DNA of 64,000 nucleotides from Dermatophagoides farinae. Lineage: Eukaryota; Arthropoda; Arachnida; Sarcoptiformes; Pyroglyphidae. Positions 21,401-31,989 of the stretch are shown here, one piece after another; position 1 is the stretch's first letter, and every line of letters begins with the position of its first letter. The position numbers were made by a program, and so were the translations under genes. The notes under the pieces are model-generated. The model did no database searches and was not told the DNA's origin. It saw only the letters and a list, made by a program, of their open reading frames with translations. Location of the stretch: contig NW_027461518.1 in NCBI RefSeq assembly GCF_024713945.1, forward strand, positions 248,001 to 312,000. Direction: 5' to 3'.

Positions 21401-23860
21401 TTACATATGAATCGGCGGGATCATAGCCGAAGATGGTGGTTGATATTGATGGCTTACGTTCGAAAAACAAAACTTGTTCCATATGTCAATCATAGAAAGG
21501 CTATTTTGCGCGGTCTTGTCATCAGTTAACATTTTAATGAATAAGGACTCATAAGCCCCAGATTGAACACAAATAAAAACAGTTTTATTGATGCGTCCTA
21601 GGTTTTGCATGTGCTTAACGATTTTCAGTAACAATTTTGACTCATAATTAATATCTTGTACGTAGGTCATGGCGTAAGGATGTATGTCTTGAGCGTTTTC
21701 AGTGTTAAAGACTGCTTTGAGCCAATTTTTATTAACATCACGTCCTACCCACATTAATAAATCAATGCAATTACAACATAAATAAACGGCGTTCGCAGAT
21801 AAAACCATTTGACTTAGCCTGCATGGGATATAATTAAAAGTCTCACTATCATTATTGCTGTTCAAAGCGTACAAACTCATGATATCAATCATCAAAGGAG
21901 TGTAATATAAGAAATTGTACTGAATAGGTGTTGATTTGATTCTGTACCAGATATGATATCTATCATGGGTGTTGTACTCGTTTGATTCAGAGAATAAAGG
22001 ATTTTTGATTGAGTTTGAACAAATAAAAGCAGCTAACTGTAATTTGTTAGATGCATCAATTGGTTTTGTAATATCTGTGCTTGGCGGAATTTTCTGGTAG
22101 TGTGCCGAAAGTAACGTCATCAGAGAAGAAAATCGAGCTATTAGTGCGTTGCGACCCTCAACAAGTTTAGAATTTATCGCTTCTGTCATACTTAAAATAG
22201 TGATTAAATGAGAAACTGCTTCGACATTTATGCTAGCAGCTATTTGGGCCAGATCCGACGAAGTTTTAAACTTAGAAGTTATAATACGAATTCGTCTGTT
22301 TCCATCAGGGGTAGAGTGTAAAATAGCAAACTGAATCAATAACTCGTCGACACCAGTGTTAGTATCACTTGTTTCTAAACAAAGAGCAATAGAAGTTGAA
22401 TTAACGATCGAACTAATACTTATTAGCTCTAATCCGCGAGATTGATAATTACCATAATATCTGTTACTTACCCAACCTGTGCTTATTCTTGCACGTAGAG
22501 CAGCTTCCCAACCGGTAATTGATGCGAAATAAGTGCTTAAATCTTTAATCATTTGGTCGTAATGAAGTTGAGGATTAAAGTGCTGATAATAAAATAACTG
22601 TCCATTTGTACCACTTGCTAACTCTCCCATGTCGGCAAATCCGGGAATATTTGGCTCATTAGTAGCAATAACGACATCTAAACTAATGTGCTGATGAGGA
22701 AGAATAGCTCGTTTTGTTAAACAGAACTTGGAACGTGATCTGAGAATATTGGTAATATCATTACTGTTTTCAAGAGGAATTTGAGAATTAGGTATTTTTT
22801 TAATAATTTCTTCGTCAGTTATCGGACTTCCGTGGCACAATATTAATTTTCCACCGTTATGTCCAAAGACTATGCTGCTTGCTGCTATTGCTTTTGATGG
22901 ATTAGAAGTTTCAACATTTGTATGCATCCAAAGCGCTGGAAGTTCTTCCAATAAAGTAAGAATTTTATCTTTTGAATCAATTAAATTCCACAAGGGTTCT
23001 TCGATGGGCAAAAATATTTTAGAACTTTCAGAATTCTGTGAAATAATGTGGACTTTTCCGTTTTTGCGCAAATTATAAAAGTGTAAGCAAGTATCGTATG
23101 TCACAATGATAAAGTAACTTCTATCCCTGGCAGATATTAATTCATTTTTAACTAAATAAGTAAACGTATTACAAACCGAGTGAAAGAAACCGCTCCGTAC
23201 ACTTATCGCACTTACATCGATTGCGAGCATGTAGATCGGATTCATTGGAGGACGCGACAAGTAATCTTGAGTTGCAGTATATTCGTAAGCTGAATAATAT
23301 AATTCTGGCTTATATTCATAATCTAATCTTCGGCCTTGTCTGTTTAAAGGAGAGTAATAATCATTTGGCACATCATTGAGAGTTTTACAAATAGAACATT
23401 GCCATTTGACACCATCATGCAAAAAATCACAGTAACAGTTTATATAACTACGGCATTTTTTGCATCGAATTATTGGTGTGCTCGTACACGATTGAACGCA
23501 AGGCAGCTGAACATTTTCTGGTGAGCAATTGAAAAGCACTGCGAAAGGAATTCCTATCTTTGATTTTAACGTGTGAGAATTTGGAAACACAGATGCTGTT
23601 GGAGTAATGAAATACTGGGCTGTATCCACAATCGATGTGTTTTGACTTTGAACAGGCTGGGTAACATAAGAGTTGTATTTTTCGCCACCGGGTAAGTCTT
23701 GCGATAAGAGACCATTGTCGGATATCATGGTTTCGTTATATCCATGCGCCGTTCCCTGTGCAGCATAATTAGCGTATGAATATTGGTTTGAAAATTGACC
23801 CTGATATTGTTGAGCCTCAAGATTCGCACTGGCTTGATCAAAATAACCTCGGGCCTGCAT
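21401..23860 (-). CDS. SEC24: COPII coat cargo-adaptor subunit SEC24
   Basis: An 819-residue protein with the Sec24 order. A Tyr/Gln/Asn-rich N terminus comes first. The Sec23/24 zinc finger has Cys133, Cys136, Cys155 and Cys158, with CRSYIN and DVPNDYY around it. A vWA-like trunk domain starts at MNPIYMLAIDVSAISVRSGF. The beta-sandwich and helical domain lead to a C-terminal gelsolin-like domain. Sec24 pairs with Sec23 on ER exit sites and selects cargo. It is shorter than yeast or human forms (about 900-1,250), mainly because the N terminus is short. It is divergent from the RRN7-like gene across 275 bp. Confidence 0.95.
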   Translation of the reverse strand: MQARGYFDQASANLEAQQYQGQFSNQYSYANYAAQGTAHGYNETMISDNGLLSQDLPGGEKYNSYVTQPVQSQNTSIVDTAQYFITPTASVFPNSHTLKSKIGIPFAVLFNCSPENVQLPCVQSCTSTPIIRCKKCRSYINCYCDFLHDGVKWQCSICKTLNDVPNDYYSPLNRQGRRLDYEYKPELYYSAYEYTATQDYLSRPPMNPIYMLAIDVSAISVRSGFFHSVCNTFTYLVKNELISARDRSYFIIVTYDTCLHFYNLRKNGKVHIISQNSESSKIFLPIEEPLWNLIDSKDKILTLLEELPALWMHTNVETSNPSKAIAASSIVFGHNGGKLILCHGSPITDEEIIKKIPNSQIPLENSNDITNILRSRSKFCLTKRAILPHQHISLDVVIATNEPNIPGFADMGELASGTNGQLFYYQHFNPQLHYDQMIKDLSTYFASITGWEAALRARISTGWVSNRYYGNYQSRGLELISISSIVNSTSIALCLETSDTNTGVDELLIQFAILHSTPDGNRRIRIITSKFKTSSDLAQIAASINVEAVSHLITILSMTEAINSKLVEGRNALIARFSSLMTLLSAHYQKIPPSTDITKPIDASNKLQLAAFICSNSIKNPLFSESNEYNTHDRYHIWYRIKSTPIQYNFLYYTPLMIDIMSLYALNSNNDSETFNYIPCRLSQMVLSANAVYLCCNCIDLLMWVGRDVNKNWLKAVFNTENAQDIHPYAMTYVQDINYESKLLLKIVKHMQNLGRINKTVFICVQSGAYESLFIKMLTDDKTAQNSLSMIDIWNKFCFSNVSHQYQPPSSAMIPPIHM

Positions 23861-24135
23861 CTTCTACATATGAAAATAAAAATATCAAACTAAATCCAAA
23901 CACACTCAGAATTCAATTTAATAAGTGGAAAATGCGTGCTATTCCGATTTAGGATTTTTAGAAATAATTGTCGATTGTTTATAATGATAAGTTTTTTAGA
24001 AAAAAACAATATTTCATAAATCGGTCAATAGACGGCTCACACCTCCACTACTGTACTTGTTAATGCTGATTCGTTTTAACACATTATTTAGAAGTTTAAC
24101 AGTTATAGATACTTTATTTTGTATGTAGCGAAAGA
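23861..24135. promoter_or_regulatory. Divergent promoter region between SEC24 and RRN7-like gene
   Basis: This is 275 AT-rich bases between two start codons facing away from each other. I see no ORF, tRNA-like fold or repeat in it. Its role as a bidirectional promoter is inferred from position only. Confidence 0.45.
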
Positions 24136-26283
24136 ATGAAATGTTCCATCTGTGGAAACAGTAAACTGCTTCTCGATGAATCAGGTTACTATATGTGTCA
24201 GCTTTGTGGTACTATTTGCGAGTCTTGGCGAAAGATCGAGCGAGAAACAGTTGATGAAATTAACGATTTTGCTACTCAAGGCAAAAAAATGTACCATACT
24301 GTGATAAATGTTACCAAAACCAATGAAAAAAATAAAAAAATTGAAAAAATAACCAGTTCTCTTCCTGCACATTTATCTGGAAGAATTGACACACAAACTT
24401 TATTGATTATTTTTAAACTTCAAAAAGAACTCAAAAGTTTTTTTGAAAATAAGTTACTTGACTATTATGGTTGTCATGATCTTTCTTACAAATTGGAAGA
24501 AAGAACCAGAAGGATTTGGCAGTTATTTATTACGCAAGAATTATTGTCGAAAAACACAAATCTTTTTGAAAATTTAAGTGAAACGATCCAACAAGTTTCT
24601 TTATCAATAGATCCTAAAAAAAATTTTTATCAATACATTAAAGATCAAAAATTCAGAGACTTTGTAATTGGCAAAAAAGCTTCTATCTTTGATTTGGTAA
24701 AAGGACATATCGATCAGTTTTTAGACAAAGAGCTAACTATTGAAAGTGACAGTGAAACAATATTTGTAGTTGATCATGATGATGACCGACAGCCAAATGA
24801 ACCAATAGAGTCGCTGTTAGACCCGAACGATGATTTAAACACAAATACTAGTTATAGATTGTCTAACAGTTTACTTAAGGAAGTAATAAAATCTAGACAT
24901 CTCACTCTCAAAATGATTGTAAAACAAATATTTTTGCCTTTCATCGACAAGAATATTAAAAATAACCCTAATTCAAAAATAGTTGAAAATAGTACCTTGT
25001 TAGTAACTTTTTTGATCTTTACATTCAGTGAGTTTTGTTTACTACAAGCTGATTATTTATTTGAACAATACGGTATCCAGGTAGATTTTGGAGTTGATAA
25101 TTCATTATTTAAAAATGCCTCTGAAGAAAAAAATTTAAAGTTATTTGAAAAGTTGACATTGGTTCTTGTTGGTGAAGAAGCTATTAAAGATTATTACTCA
25201 AGTTGCATTTTTAAACGTTCATGTCTTAGTTTCTCTTGCCTGCCCATCGCTGTTGTTCTTTTATCAGCTATCACCCTGAATGTACCTCTTTGCGCTGCTG
25301 ACTTGCTTAGATTCAAAGTGAAAGGACGATTCCATAATATAGCCATGGATGAAGTAAACAAAAATGAACAGTTAGCAAATTTAAAATTGTATTTTTATTT
25401 ACCTTTGGCGAAGTATATACTAAAATGTGTTTACCTTGTTAATAATGTTATAGCCCAGCTTCCTGCAAAGGCTAGCTATGAAATACTAGACGCAAAAAAT
25501 TTTCGCGTTTATCTGAAATCGTTACTGTATCGAGGAATAATTAAAGCATTGTTGCCTGAAGAAGTTTACTGTGTGGCGGTTGTGCTTTTAAATTTATGCT
25601 TAGACGTGGAAAACTTTGTTCCAAGTTCTGTAATTAGAAAGTCTGTTTTTGAATCTTTTACGTTACTTTCGGGAATTATAGTTTGCACTTGTAGAATAGT
25701 CTTTTGCCAAATGCGACATGTTAGTAAATGTGAATGGGGTGATACAAAATCAAACTTTACTTTATGGCCAGACTTTTTAACAAATTTAGTATTAAAATTC
25801 GAAGATCCTTATATAGATCTAGATTTGCAATCAATTGCTAATGTCTTTTCGACTGAAAGCATTGATGCTCCTAAATTATTACACTCGAAGCAGGAAACGC
25901 AAGAAAATCTGAGTAAACAAATACTCAACAATAAAAATATGTTTATGAAGTTACCAGTAAAAACGGACTTAAGTGAACTTGCTCAATTCGAAATTGTTCG
26001 GCAGTCGGTTGACTGCTATATTAACGGTTTTCTTCTTGGCAAAGTATGCTTAGCTGAAGATCATAATTTATTTTTGGAGAACGATGAAGAACAGAATTTC
26101 AGGCATCTCTACCAACAAATACCGCTGGGGATTTCTGAAGTGTCATTGAATTCCAGCATTCTAACAAAAAAAATTCATCCGAGTTTACGACTAGTTATTC
26201 GCAGATTGTCTCTGTTTTTTAATGTTCCTGAACTTTCAATAATTCAGTGTTGCAGGATTATCGAAAAAAATTTTACAGTTTAA
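24136..26283 (+). CDS. RNA polymerase I TFIIB-like factor (RRN7/TAF1B)
   Basis: A 715-residue protein that opens with a zinc ribbon (Cys3, Cys6, Cys21, Cys24, in the order CSIC ... CQLC). A B-reader/linker-like basic stretch follows, and then two regions of cyclin-like helices separated by an acidic loop near 210-235. An N-terminal ribbon with cyclin folds and large insertions is the plan of Rrn7/TAF1B, the TFIIB-related subunit of the Pol I core factor (SL1) that recruits Pol I to rDNA promoters. TFIIB and Brf1 are less likely because the cyclin repeats are poorly conserved and interrupted. The last 11 bases overlap the convergent Brl1-like gene. Confidence 0.72.
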   Translation: MKCSICGNSKLLLDESGYYMCQLCGTICESWRKIERETVDEINDFATQGKKMYHTVINVTKTNEKNKKIEKITSSLPAHLSGRIDTQTLLIIFKLQKELKSFFENKLLDYYGCHDLSYKLEERTRRIWQLFITQELLSKNTNLFENLSETIQQVSLSIDPKKNFYQYIKDQKFRDFVIGKKASIFDLVKGHIDQFLDKELTIESDSETIFVVDHDDDRQPNEPIESLLDPNDDLNTNTSYRLSNSLLKEVIKSRHLTLKMIVKQIFLPFIDKNIKNNPNSKIVENSTLLVTFLIFTFSEFCLLQADYLFEQYGIQVDFGVDNSLFKNASEEKNLKLFEKLTLVLVGEEAIKDYYSSCIFKRSCLSFSCLPIAVVLLSAITLNVPLCAADLLRFKVKGRFHNIAMDEVNKNEQLANLKLYFYLPLAKYILKCVYLVNNVIAQLPAKASYEILDAKNFRVYLKSLLYRGIIKALLPEEVYCVAVVLLNLCLDVENFVPSSVIRKSVFESFTLLSGIIVCTCRIVFCQMRHVSKCEWGDTKSNFTLWPDFLTNLVLKFEDPYIDLDLQSIANVFSTESIDAPKLLHSKQETQENLSKQILNNKNMFMKLPVKTDLSELAQFEIVRQSVDCYINGFLLGKVCLAEDHNLFLENDEEQNFRHLYQQIPLGISEVSLNSSILTKKIHPSLRLVIRRLSLFFNVPELSIIQCCRIIEKNFTV

Positions 26284-26965
26284 ACTTGAAGAACACGATT
26301 ATAAGTATTATAAAAGCTATAAAAGTATACCAACTTTCTATTATCGAGTTGATAAAGTCTTTTATTATTGAAACTAGTAGTTTGTTTATGATTACCAATT
26401 TTGCTTCAGGTCTTCGAAATTTTTCCATTTCTAGCTGGAGTTGCGAGCAACGGTCTATCAAGTCAATAGGAGGTCCTAGGTGGCAATAGTTAGATTCGAA
26501 TTTCATTTGAGCAAGTTTTGCTAATTCGCGCCTTTTAAATGATTCTTCGTTTATATACACAAGTATTGACTGGTGCGTGGCTCGCAAAAAAATGAACAAC
26601 AGATAAAAAATAAGAATACCGATTATTATAACGTACAGCCAATGTTTGACTTGGTGGCTTTTCTCAAGTAGTCCCGGAGTTTGAACAGGCGAAACGAGTC
26701 TTCTGATTTTTTCAGATCCATCGCTCATCTTTTCAATGTATTCTTCTAAAACAACTGGATATGAAGTAGTAGGCTGAGGAAATCCCAGCGGTTCAGTTAT
26801 TGTGTAGTGCTTTCTAACCTTGGGAGATGCTTTAGATACTTTTGCCGGCTCAATTTCCTTTTTTTCCGGTTTTATTGTTTTCTCATCAAGTTTTTGCCAA
26901 TCGACATACTTCAACCCAAAGCTTTGGTTGGAGTTCGAACATGGTACAATGTCATCGTTTTTCAT
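26273..26965 (-). CDS. Nuclear-envelope Brl1/Brr6-like protein
   Basis: A 230-residue protein with a cytosolic N terminus of about 105 residues, a membrane helix (109-127), a perinuclear-space domain, and a second helix (213-227). Between the helices are FESNYC (Cys161), DRCSQLQLEME (Cys173) and then an amphipathic helix (IINKLLVSIIKDFINSI), which is the order of the Brr6/Brl1 domain. Brl1 and Brr6 act in nuclear pore assembly and envelope lipid balance. The family normally has four cysteines; only the central pair is obvious here and the last is replaced (LEME rather than xxCM). The assignment is therefore an inference from topology and spacing. Confidence 0.5.
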   Translation of the reverse strand: MKNDDIVPCSNSNQSFGLKYVDWQKLDEKTIKPEKKEIEPAKVSKASPKVRKHYTITEPLGFPQPTTSYPVVLEEYIEKMSDGSEKIRRLVSPVQTPGLLEKSHQVKHWLYVIIIGILIFYLLFIFLRATHQSILVYINEESFKRRELAKLAQMKFESNYCHLGPPIDLIDRCSQLQLEMEKFRRPEAKLVIINKLLVSIIKDFINSIIESWYTFIAFIILIIVFFKFKL

Positions 26966-27188
26966 AAAAAGTTCGTTGCTTTAGAAATAAGAACATTTGT
27001 CGGTACCGTGGAATCAAACGAAGTTCATGCAGGCTCAATAAATGTTTAATTTTTTCTAATTATATTATCTAAATATTATAAACTATTGCTTAATTCAGTT
27101 TTTTTAGTTTCGCAAAAAACAAATACCAAGTGTGTTAAATCCAATTTTCGAACTTTGTTTACTGGTTCGTTCATGATTTAAAAGTATT

Positions 27189-28433
27189 ATGGTTTCGAAG
27201 ACGTCAAGAGTTTCGGGTAACAGCAATTCGAAAACCCAAAACAAGTCTTCAGCTCAGGTTAAAACAACCAATGTGTGGAACTATATCAACGAAAGGTGGG
27301 TTTGTTCAAAGGACCCGGTCAGCAACGATGAAGAGCCAATAGCGACAATGTTTGAATTTCAATTGGTTGGTTTACTAGATTTTTTCGAGCAGCCTGACGC
27401 TGAACAGCGCCTAACGGATTTAGGAGTTAGCGAATCGACAAATAATTCTATCTTATGGAACTTCGAAAACACGAAAAAGCTAGTTTATTTTGTGAAACAA
27501 TATGGCACAAATTGGCCGTTAATTAATGATCGAATGCTAAAATATTTTACGCAGCCAGACCTGAAGATTGGTTTAAGTCTGCGGACACAGCTGCAATGCG
27601 TTTGTGGTGCTTCAATGAATGTGATTCTAGATAACCAACTTGCTTCAACAGCTCCCGACTGGCGAAACTGCGAACTCAAAGATAGGTTTTTTTTTATTTT
27701 AAATAACGTTCCTACGAAGGAACAGAGGTATAACTATTCCGGGATAGCCGATAGTTACCATAAGCAAGTTATCTACGACAAGTACAGTTTAAACCTGAGC
27801 GAATGTGACAAAAACATTCGAGCTATAATTAGCAAACTCCAGAACACGACCAACCAATTCAATCTGAAACACAACCTTACCGAGTCTAAGTTCTTCTCCG
27901 ACATCAAAGCCAACCAGATGCAATCGCAAAACTACCCAAAGCTGGCGAACATAAATTCCACGGACTTAGTTTCGTTCTCCGACATTTTTTCTAGCTTGTT
28001 CAAAAATAACAGTTGCGTGCTTGTCAGCTCTTTAGAAGCATCTTGTGCAGACACTATTCTGCAAAACCTAAAAACGAACTCTAAACATTCATGGCTTATC
28101 AGTGCCGGAAGAGACTACCACACCTCTATAATAAAAGTTTTAAACAACGCCAAGTTCAAAGCCGAAACGAAGGATTCCGTCTTGGAGTCTCCTCTGGGTG
28201 AAAAACTAAAAATTAATCAATATTTTATGGACGATAAATATACACCTTATATACACAGTTGCGACACATTCACTGCTTACGTTAATTCCATTTTCGAAGC
28301 ATGCATTATAGTCAACTTGGAAAAACAGCTCAAACAAATAAACCAGTCCATTAGTCAGTGGCAAAATAAATTACTCGACCTCAAACGATCAGTCAGATCG
28401 GTAAAGCGGTCACTTAAATCAAATCACCTGTGA
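27189..28433 (+). CDS. Conserved-looking protein of unknown function
   Basis: Not recognised. The 414 residues begin with a Ser/Lys-rich tail and then a globular part. Around 95-120, VYFVKQYGTNWPLINDRMLKYF resembles one helix-turn-helix of a SANT/Myb unit (a 'YG-x-N-W-x-x-I' turn), but a full repeat is not seen. A CVCGASM segment has only two Cys, too few for a zinc site. The C-terminal 50 residues are a basic coiled coil (KQLKQINQSISQWQNKL). There is no signal peptide or membrane helix. G+C is a little higher than in neighbouring intergenic DNA, consistent with coding. It is divergent from the Brl1-like gene, with 223 bp between start codons. Confidence 0.65.
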   Translation: MVSKTSRVSGNSNSKTQNKSSAQVKTTNVWNYINERWVCSKDPVSNDEEPIATMFEFQLVGLLDFFEQPDAEQRLTDLGVSESTNNSILWNFENTKKLVYFVKQYGTNWPLINDRMLKYFTQPDLKIGLSLRTQLQCVCGASMNVILDNQLASTAPDWRNCELKDRFFFILNNVPTKEQRYNYSGIADSYHKQVIYDKYSLNLSECDKNIRAIISKLQNTTNQFNLKHNLTESKFFSDIKANQMQSQNYPKLANINSTDLVSFSDIFSSLFKNNSCVLVSSLEASCADTILQNLKTNSKHSWLISAGRDYHTSIIKVLNNAKFKAETKDSVLESPLGEKLKINQYFMDDKYTPYIHSCDTFTAYVNSIFEACIIVNLEKQLKQINQSISQWQNKLLDLKRSVRSVKRSLKSNHL

Positions 28434-28536
28434 AGAATGTTGACTTTTTCGTAACGTGTATTTTTTTAAGTTTCCTACACAACTTAAATTACACAATATT
28501 ATTTTATAATTACTTTTATATCTTGTATTAAATAAA

Positions 28537-28689
28537 ATGAAAAGCATACAGGAGTACAATGATTTGAAAATTTACCACCCGGAAGATGCGTTCAGCGTCC
28601 CGGTTAACAATATCATTGTCAAAGATGGTATTATTTTCCACCCACTTCAAGTTCCAGTTTACGTTAAGAAATTTGTTCTAAAAGATTGA
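28537..28689 (+). CDS. Possible 50-residue small protein
   Basis: An ATG-initiated frame of 51 codons lies 103 bp downstream of the preceding gene on the same strand. The translation has an even, protein-like composition (for example YHPEDAFSVPVNN and LQVPVYVKKFVLKD), not the Asn/Lys/Ile/Phe bias of non-coding frames here. I recognise no family. It could be a complete microprotein or one exon of a small gene extending into 28690-28992. No membrane segment is present. Confidence 0.35.
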   Translation: MKSIQEYNDLKIYHPEDAFSVPVNNIIVKDGIIFHPLQVPVYVKKFVLKD

Positions 28690-28992
28690 TTAACGCAAAC
28701 TTTCAAAATTATCTGAAGCAAAATTAATCAGCTGTATGATAATTGGTAGCGTCTTTGTACGAACTAAAATGGTAACTTACCAACAGAGTAAAATAATCGA
28801 TCTGTTAGTACCAAATGTAAGACGTCTACTATTTATACGTGAAACTACAAATTTTATCTTGTTGTTTGCATAACCATTTTCATTTTAGCTGTAATATGGC
28901 TCAAGTACAATCTTTTCTCCAATCGTGTCAAATATTTTTGTTTTCACACGCGTACCTTTATATTTATTCTAATGCCTACGTAAATGTAGATA
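28690..28992. other. Gap with ambiguous small-exon signals
   Basis: About 300 bases with no assignable gene. On the plus strand an ATG frame at 28736 runs 45 codons. A second frame from about 28846 to 28983 encodes a clean hydrophobic helix (FYLVVCITIFILAVIWLKY) but is preceded by TGA. A good acceptor (CATTTTAG) lies near 28890, yet no consensus donor makes the phases agree. It may hold a small multi-exon gene that I cannot reconstruct. Confidence 0.3.
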
Positions 28993-30641
28993 TTAATGTT
29001 GGGGGATTTTCTCAATAATTAGTTGCTTAGCATAGTTTCTTCTGCTCAAGCTTAGTTTCTTAGCGTTCTGCATGACACACGCGCCGTTAATGTCAGACAC
29101 ATTGACGGAGTTGTTAAAAATTATTTCAATGTTGATCTCATCGGTAATTAGTTCTAAAATCTCGACATTTTTGTCGACTAAATACGTCTTATAGTTTGTG
29201 TTGCAGGAGCGGACGTGCGAACCGCAGCTAGTGATCAATTCTTTAACAGCAAAGTGAATAGGCTTTATCTGGGACGAAATCGCGTCGTTAGTCTCTGAGA
29301 CATCCAATTGTGAAAGACATATGTGAGTGAGTTTATATATAGCATCAAGTTTTTCTGCTAATTGCGTTATGTTATCTATAGTACAGCGAGTAGTTGGACC
29401 GGCGCTAGTATTATCTCGAATCAGACTTAAAATCACGCTTGAGAACAAAGCGAAAAACTGAGCCAGAAAAAACCTAATGTCTCGGTCAACATAGCGGTCA
29501 TAAATGCTAACTACATATGAGAAACCTAACTTACTATTTTTGAAAATACTGAGTAAACATAGGCTCTATCACGTTCGATAGATGCAAATTGTTGTTCACG
29601 AAACTTAGAATCGCGTTGGATATTACGGCATCGCCGTGGCTGTGCTGAATTTTCAATGAAAGCTCTAATAATTGGCGTAAAGCTACTCTGTTCATCAAGG
29701 TTGCGTTTTGCAAAAAAAATAAAAAGTCAGAAAAACATATTACCTGTGATAGGAACAGTAAATCCAGCTTCTTTATCAAGCCGTCACGAATATGAGCTTC
29801 AGAAGACAGTTTAACTATTAATTTAAAAGCTGACACAACCACATTCTGTGCGTTGTGTTCGAGCAAGTTGTGTATATGACAATGAACCAAAGAGTGAACT
29901 AAAAATTTAATTGACCAAATACTTACCGTCGTATTTTTTCGATAGAATAAGTTTCGTGTTGCGGTAAAAATAATTAAGTGTTGCCAGCAACACGTCTATC
30001 AAATCATGATTCAATAATCGAATAAAAAACCCTTCATTCGGAAGCTGAAAAATTATCTTTTTGAAGTACTCGACCATTTCAGTGCTGAGTTCATGATTAG
30101 GCGAAGGTGTATCATTTTCGGGAAGCAGATCTGCTACTGAAATCAAACAACTATTTTTCACTTCCATTCTACTGTTGTTCCATACTGGAAATACAAGATT
30201 GTTGTTAATATACTTTTTTAGGGTTGTGCTAATTTTTTTTTGTGCGGCGGACTTTTTTCCTATGTTTTTTGCAAAGCCTATGTTTACAATTCGTTCAGCT
30301 AAAAAGTCTAAATCATCCATGTGCAAAAACCGTTGTAATATATCAACTAATTTAATCTTATAAGAAGTTGAAACAGCCGTGTCAATCTCGTTGAAAATAA
30401 TAATTCTAACGCTAGTGACAATCGCTTTAACTAAGTGCGACTTGGAATATTGAAGTTTTGCATCGTCTAAAAAGGCTGAACGTTCTAAGTTTGCCTTGCT
30501 CAAAACCACAGAAAATGAACTCAGTTCTTTTAGTACAAAGTACGTTCTTACGTCTTCTTTTAAAGTGAGGTATTTGTCTATTTTTTCGACTATTGAAAGT
30601 AATTTTTCCTCTAATTCGTATTTGGCTTCGAGCGCCTCCAT
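28993..30641 (-). CDS. Helical-repeat protein of unknown function, three exons
   Basis: Exons 30641-29927, 29898-29535 and 29506-28993 (minus strand) join over two 28-nt GTAAGT introns at 29899-29926 and 29507-29534, giving 530 residues with phases 1 and 2. The whole chain is alpha-helical with Leu/Ile/Phe-rich amphipathic helices of HEAT/armadillo length (FIRLLNHDLIDVLLATLNYF; HGDAVISNAILSFVNNNL). There is no signal peptide or clear membrane span, no zinc motif and no enzymatic signature. A scaffold or complex subunit is likely, but I cannot name it. It is divergent from the 30903 gene across 261 bp. Confidence 0.7.
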
Positions 30642-30902
30642 GCTGTGTGCTGACTTTTAAGCATAAAACAAAGCTTTCATTCAAGCTATTAAATAAATTT
30701 ATTTTTTTATGATAACTGGTCTATTATTATTCTAATAATACACTACTGTACTCAGCAATCACGTGACTATAATATGCAACAATAAAACTAATTTATGAAC
30801 AAACTAAATGAGCGCTTGAAAAAGCTGTATTCAATAATCCTTTAGCTGGCTAGATTGTGGCTGGTTAATTTGCGCACTTGCCAGCAAGCATGTTATTGCA
30901 CC

Positions 30903-31971
30903 ATGAGTGAGTCGAATGTCGATATATTGCTGAAATTCGTTATTAAGTCTTCTGAACTGTACAGTTCAAATGTCGGTAAGTGTTGTAAAACGAATAAGTT
31001 TGTTAGAACTGAAAACAATTTTGTTTGACGAAAATTCCATGATTGTCAGCTCCATTTCGTCGAGTGAGCCTTGCAAATATGGTCTCATTGAAGTGATCAC
31101 CAAGGAAATAGCCAATGAGATTTCATCAAGCAGCATTATACTTAACTTGTCGAAATTGACAACGTACAAGGAAAAAGAAATTTGTTTTATTGAACTATTT
31201 TTAGTGGCAAAAAACGGCGAAAACGTACATACTTTTGCGTTGCATCAAGGAGAAATTGAAATATTCATTATTGTGAAAAACAACGCGACGAACACTGAAG
31301 AAACTGTGTCGTTTTCCATAATAAATATTATGGACATAGAGCAAGAAGCCAATCTCGTGCTTTTATGCTTTTGGTTAAAAAACGTTTATGGCTACAAGCG
31401 AGAAAGCAATATATTGTTTAATATCGCTGACGTGCTGCAAACATGGGTGTTCAAAACGTGTAAGATTGCCTATTTTGAAAATAAAACGCTCGAAATAATG
31501 AAAATAGGGCAAGAGCAAGCTAGTTTAAACATGGAAGACACTGCTGAGTACGGTACCAGCAATTTGAACATGCTGGATTTCGTCGAAGCCAAGCTGGAAA
31601 ACATTTTTTCAGCAAATTGTATGTCTCTTTCGTCACACAACATATCTAAAGTGAATGCGGTCGATAGACTTGGATTGAAAAAAAAATGCATTACCACCAT
31701 TCCACTAAACATCATCAGTGAATACTTGTACTACCTAGACCAAAGAATGGAGTGTACAGAAAAAAATACGGAAGATTTGTGGCAGCTTGTAAACCATTTG
31801 CTCACAGAAAACAACACTGTGCAAATAATGTCTAACCAGTTGGTCGAACTTACAAGTAAAATTAATCAGTTCGAAAGGCTCATACAAGACGTTTTTCAGG
31901 GAAAGTTCAAAACTGAATCGCAGATCAAAGACCTTATTTCTATATTTAATCTTTCTGTATGTGGAAAATAA
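30903..31971 (+). CDS. Unknown protein, two exons
   Basis: The true start is the ATG at 30903. Exon 1 is 30903-30975. A 31-nt GTAAGT intron (30976-31006) joins in phase 1 to the long exon, giving 345 residues. The frame also reads straight through the intron, which would give a false internal start at 30970. The N-terminal half has alternating strands and helices (KEKEICFIELFLVAKNGE). The C-terminal 80 residues are a helical, probably coiled-coil segment (VQIMSNQLVELTSKINQFERL). No family is recognised. The frame reopens directly after the stop TAA (31969-31971) into the next gene. Confidence 0.6.
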
Positions 31972-31989
31972 ATTATTAATGAATTGTAT

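Noticed and set aside
28768-28784. A 17-nt GTAAGT...TTTTAG sequence on the minus strand, intron-like
   Set aside because: No minus-strand coding frame flanks it, and 17 nt is well below the supported intron range.
29700-29760. Possible extra intron inside exon 2 of the helical-repeat gene (minus strand, GTAATATG donor)
   Set aside because: The nearest AG makes it about 56 nt, and the frame is open and helical without splicing.
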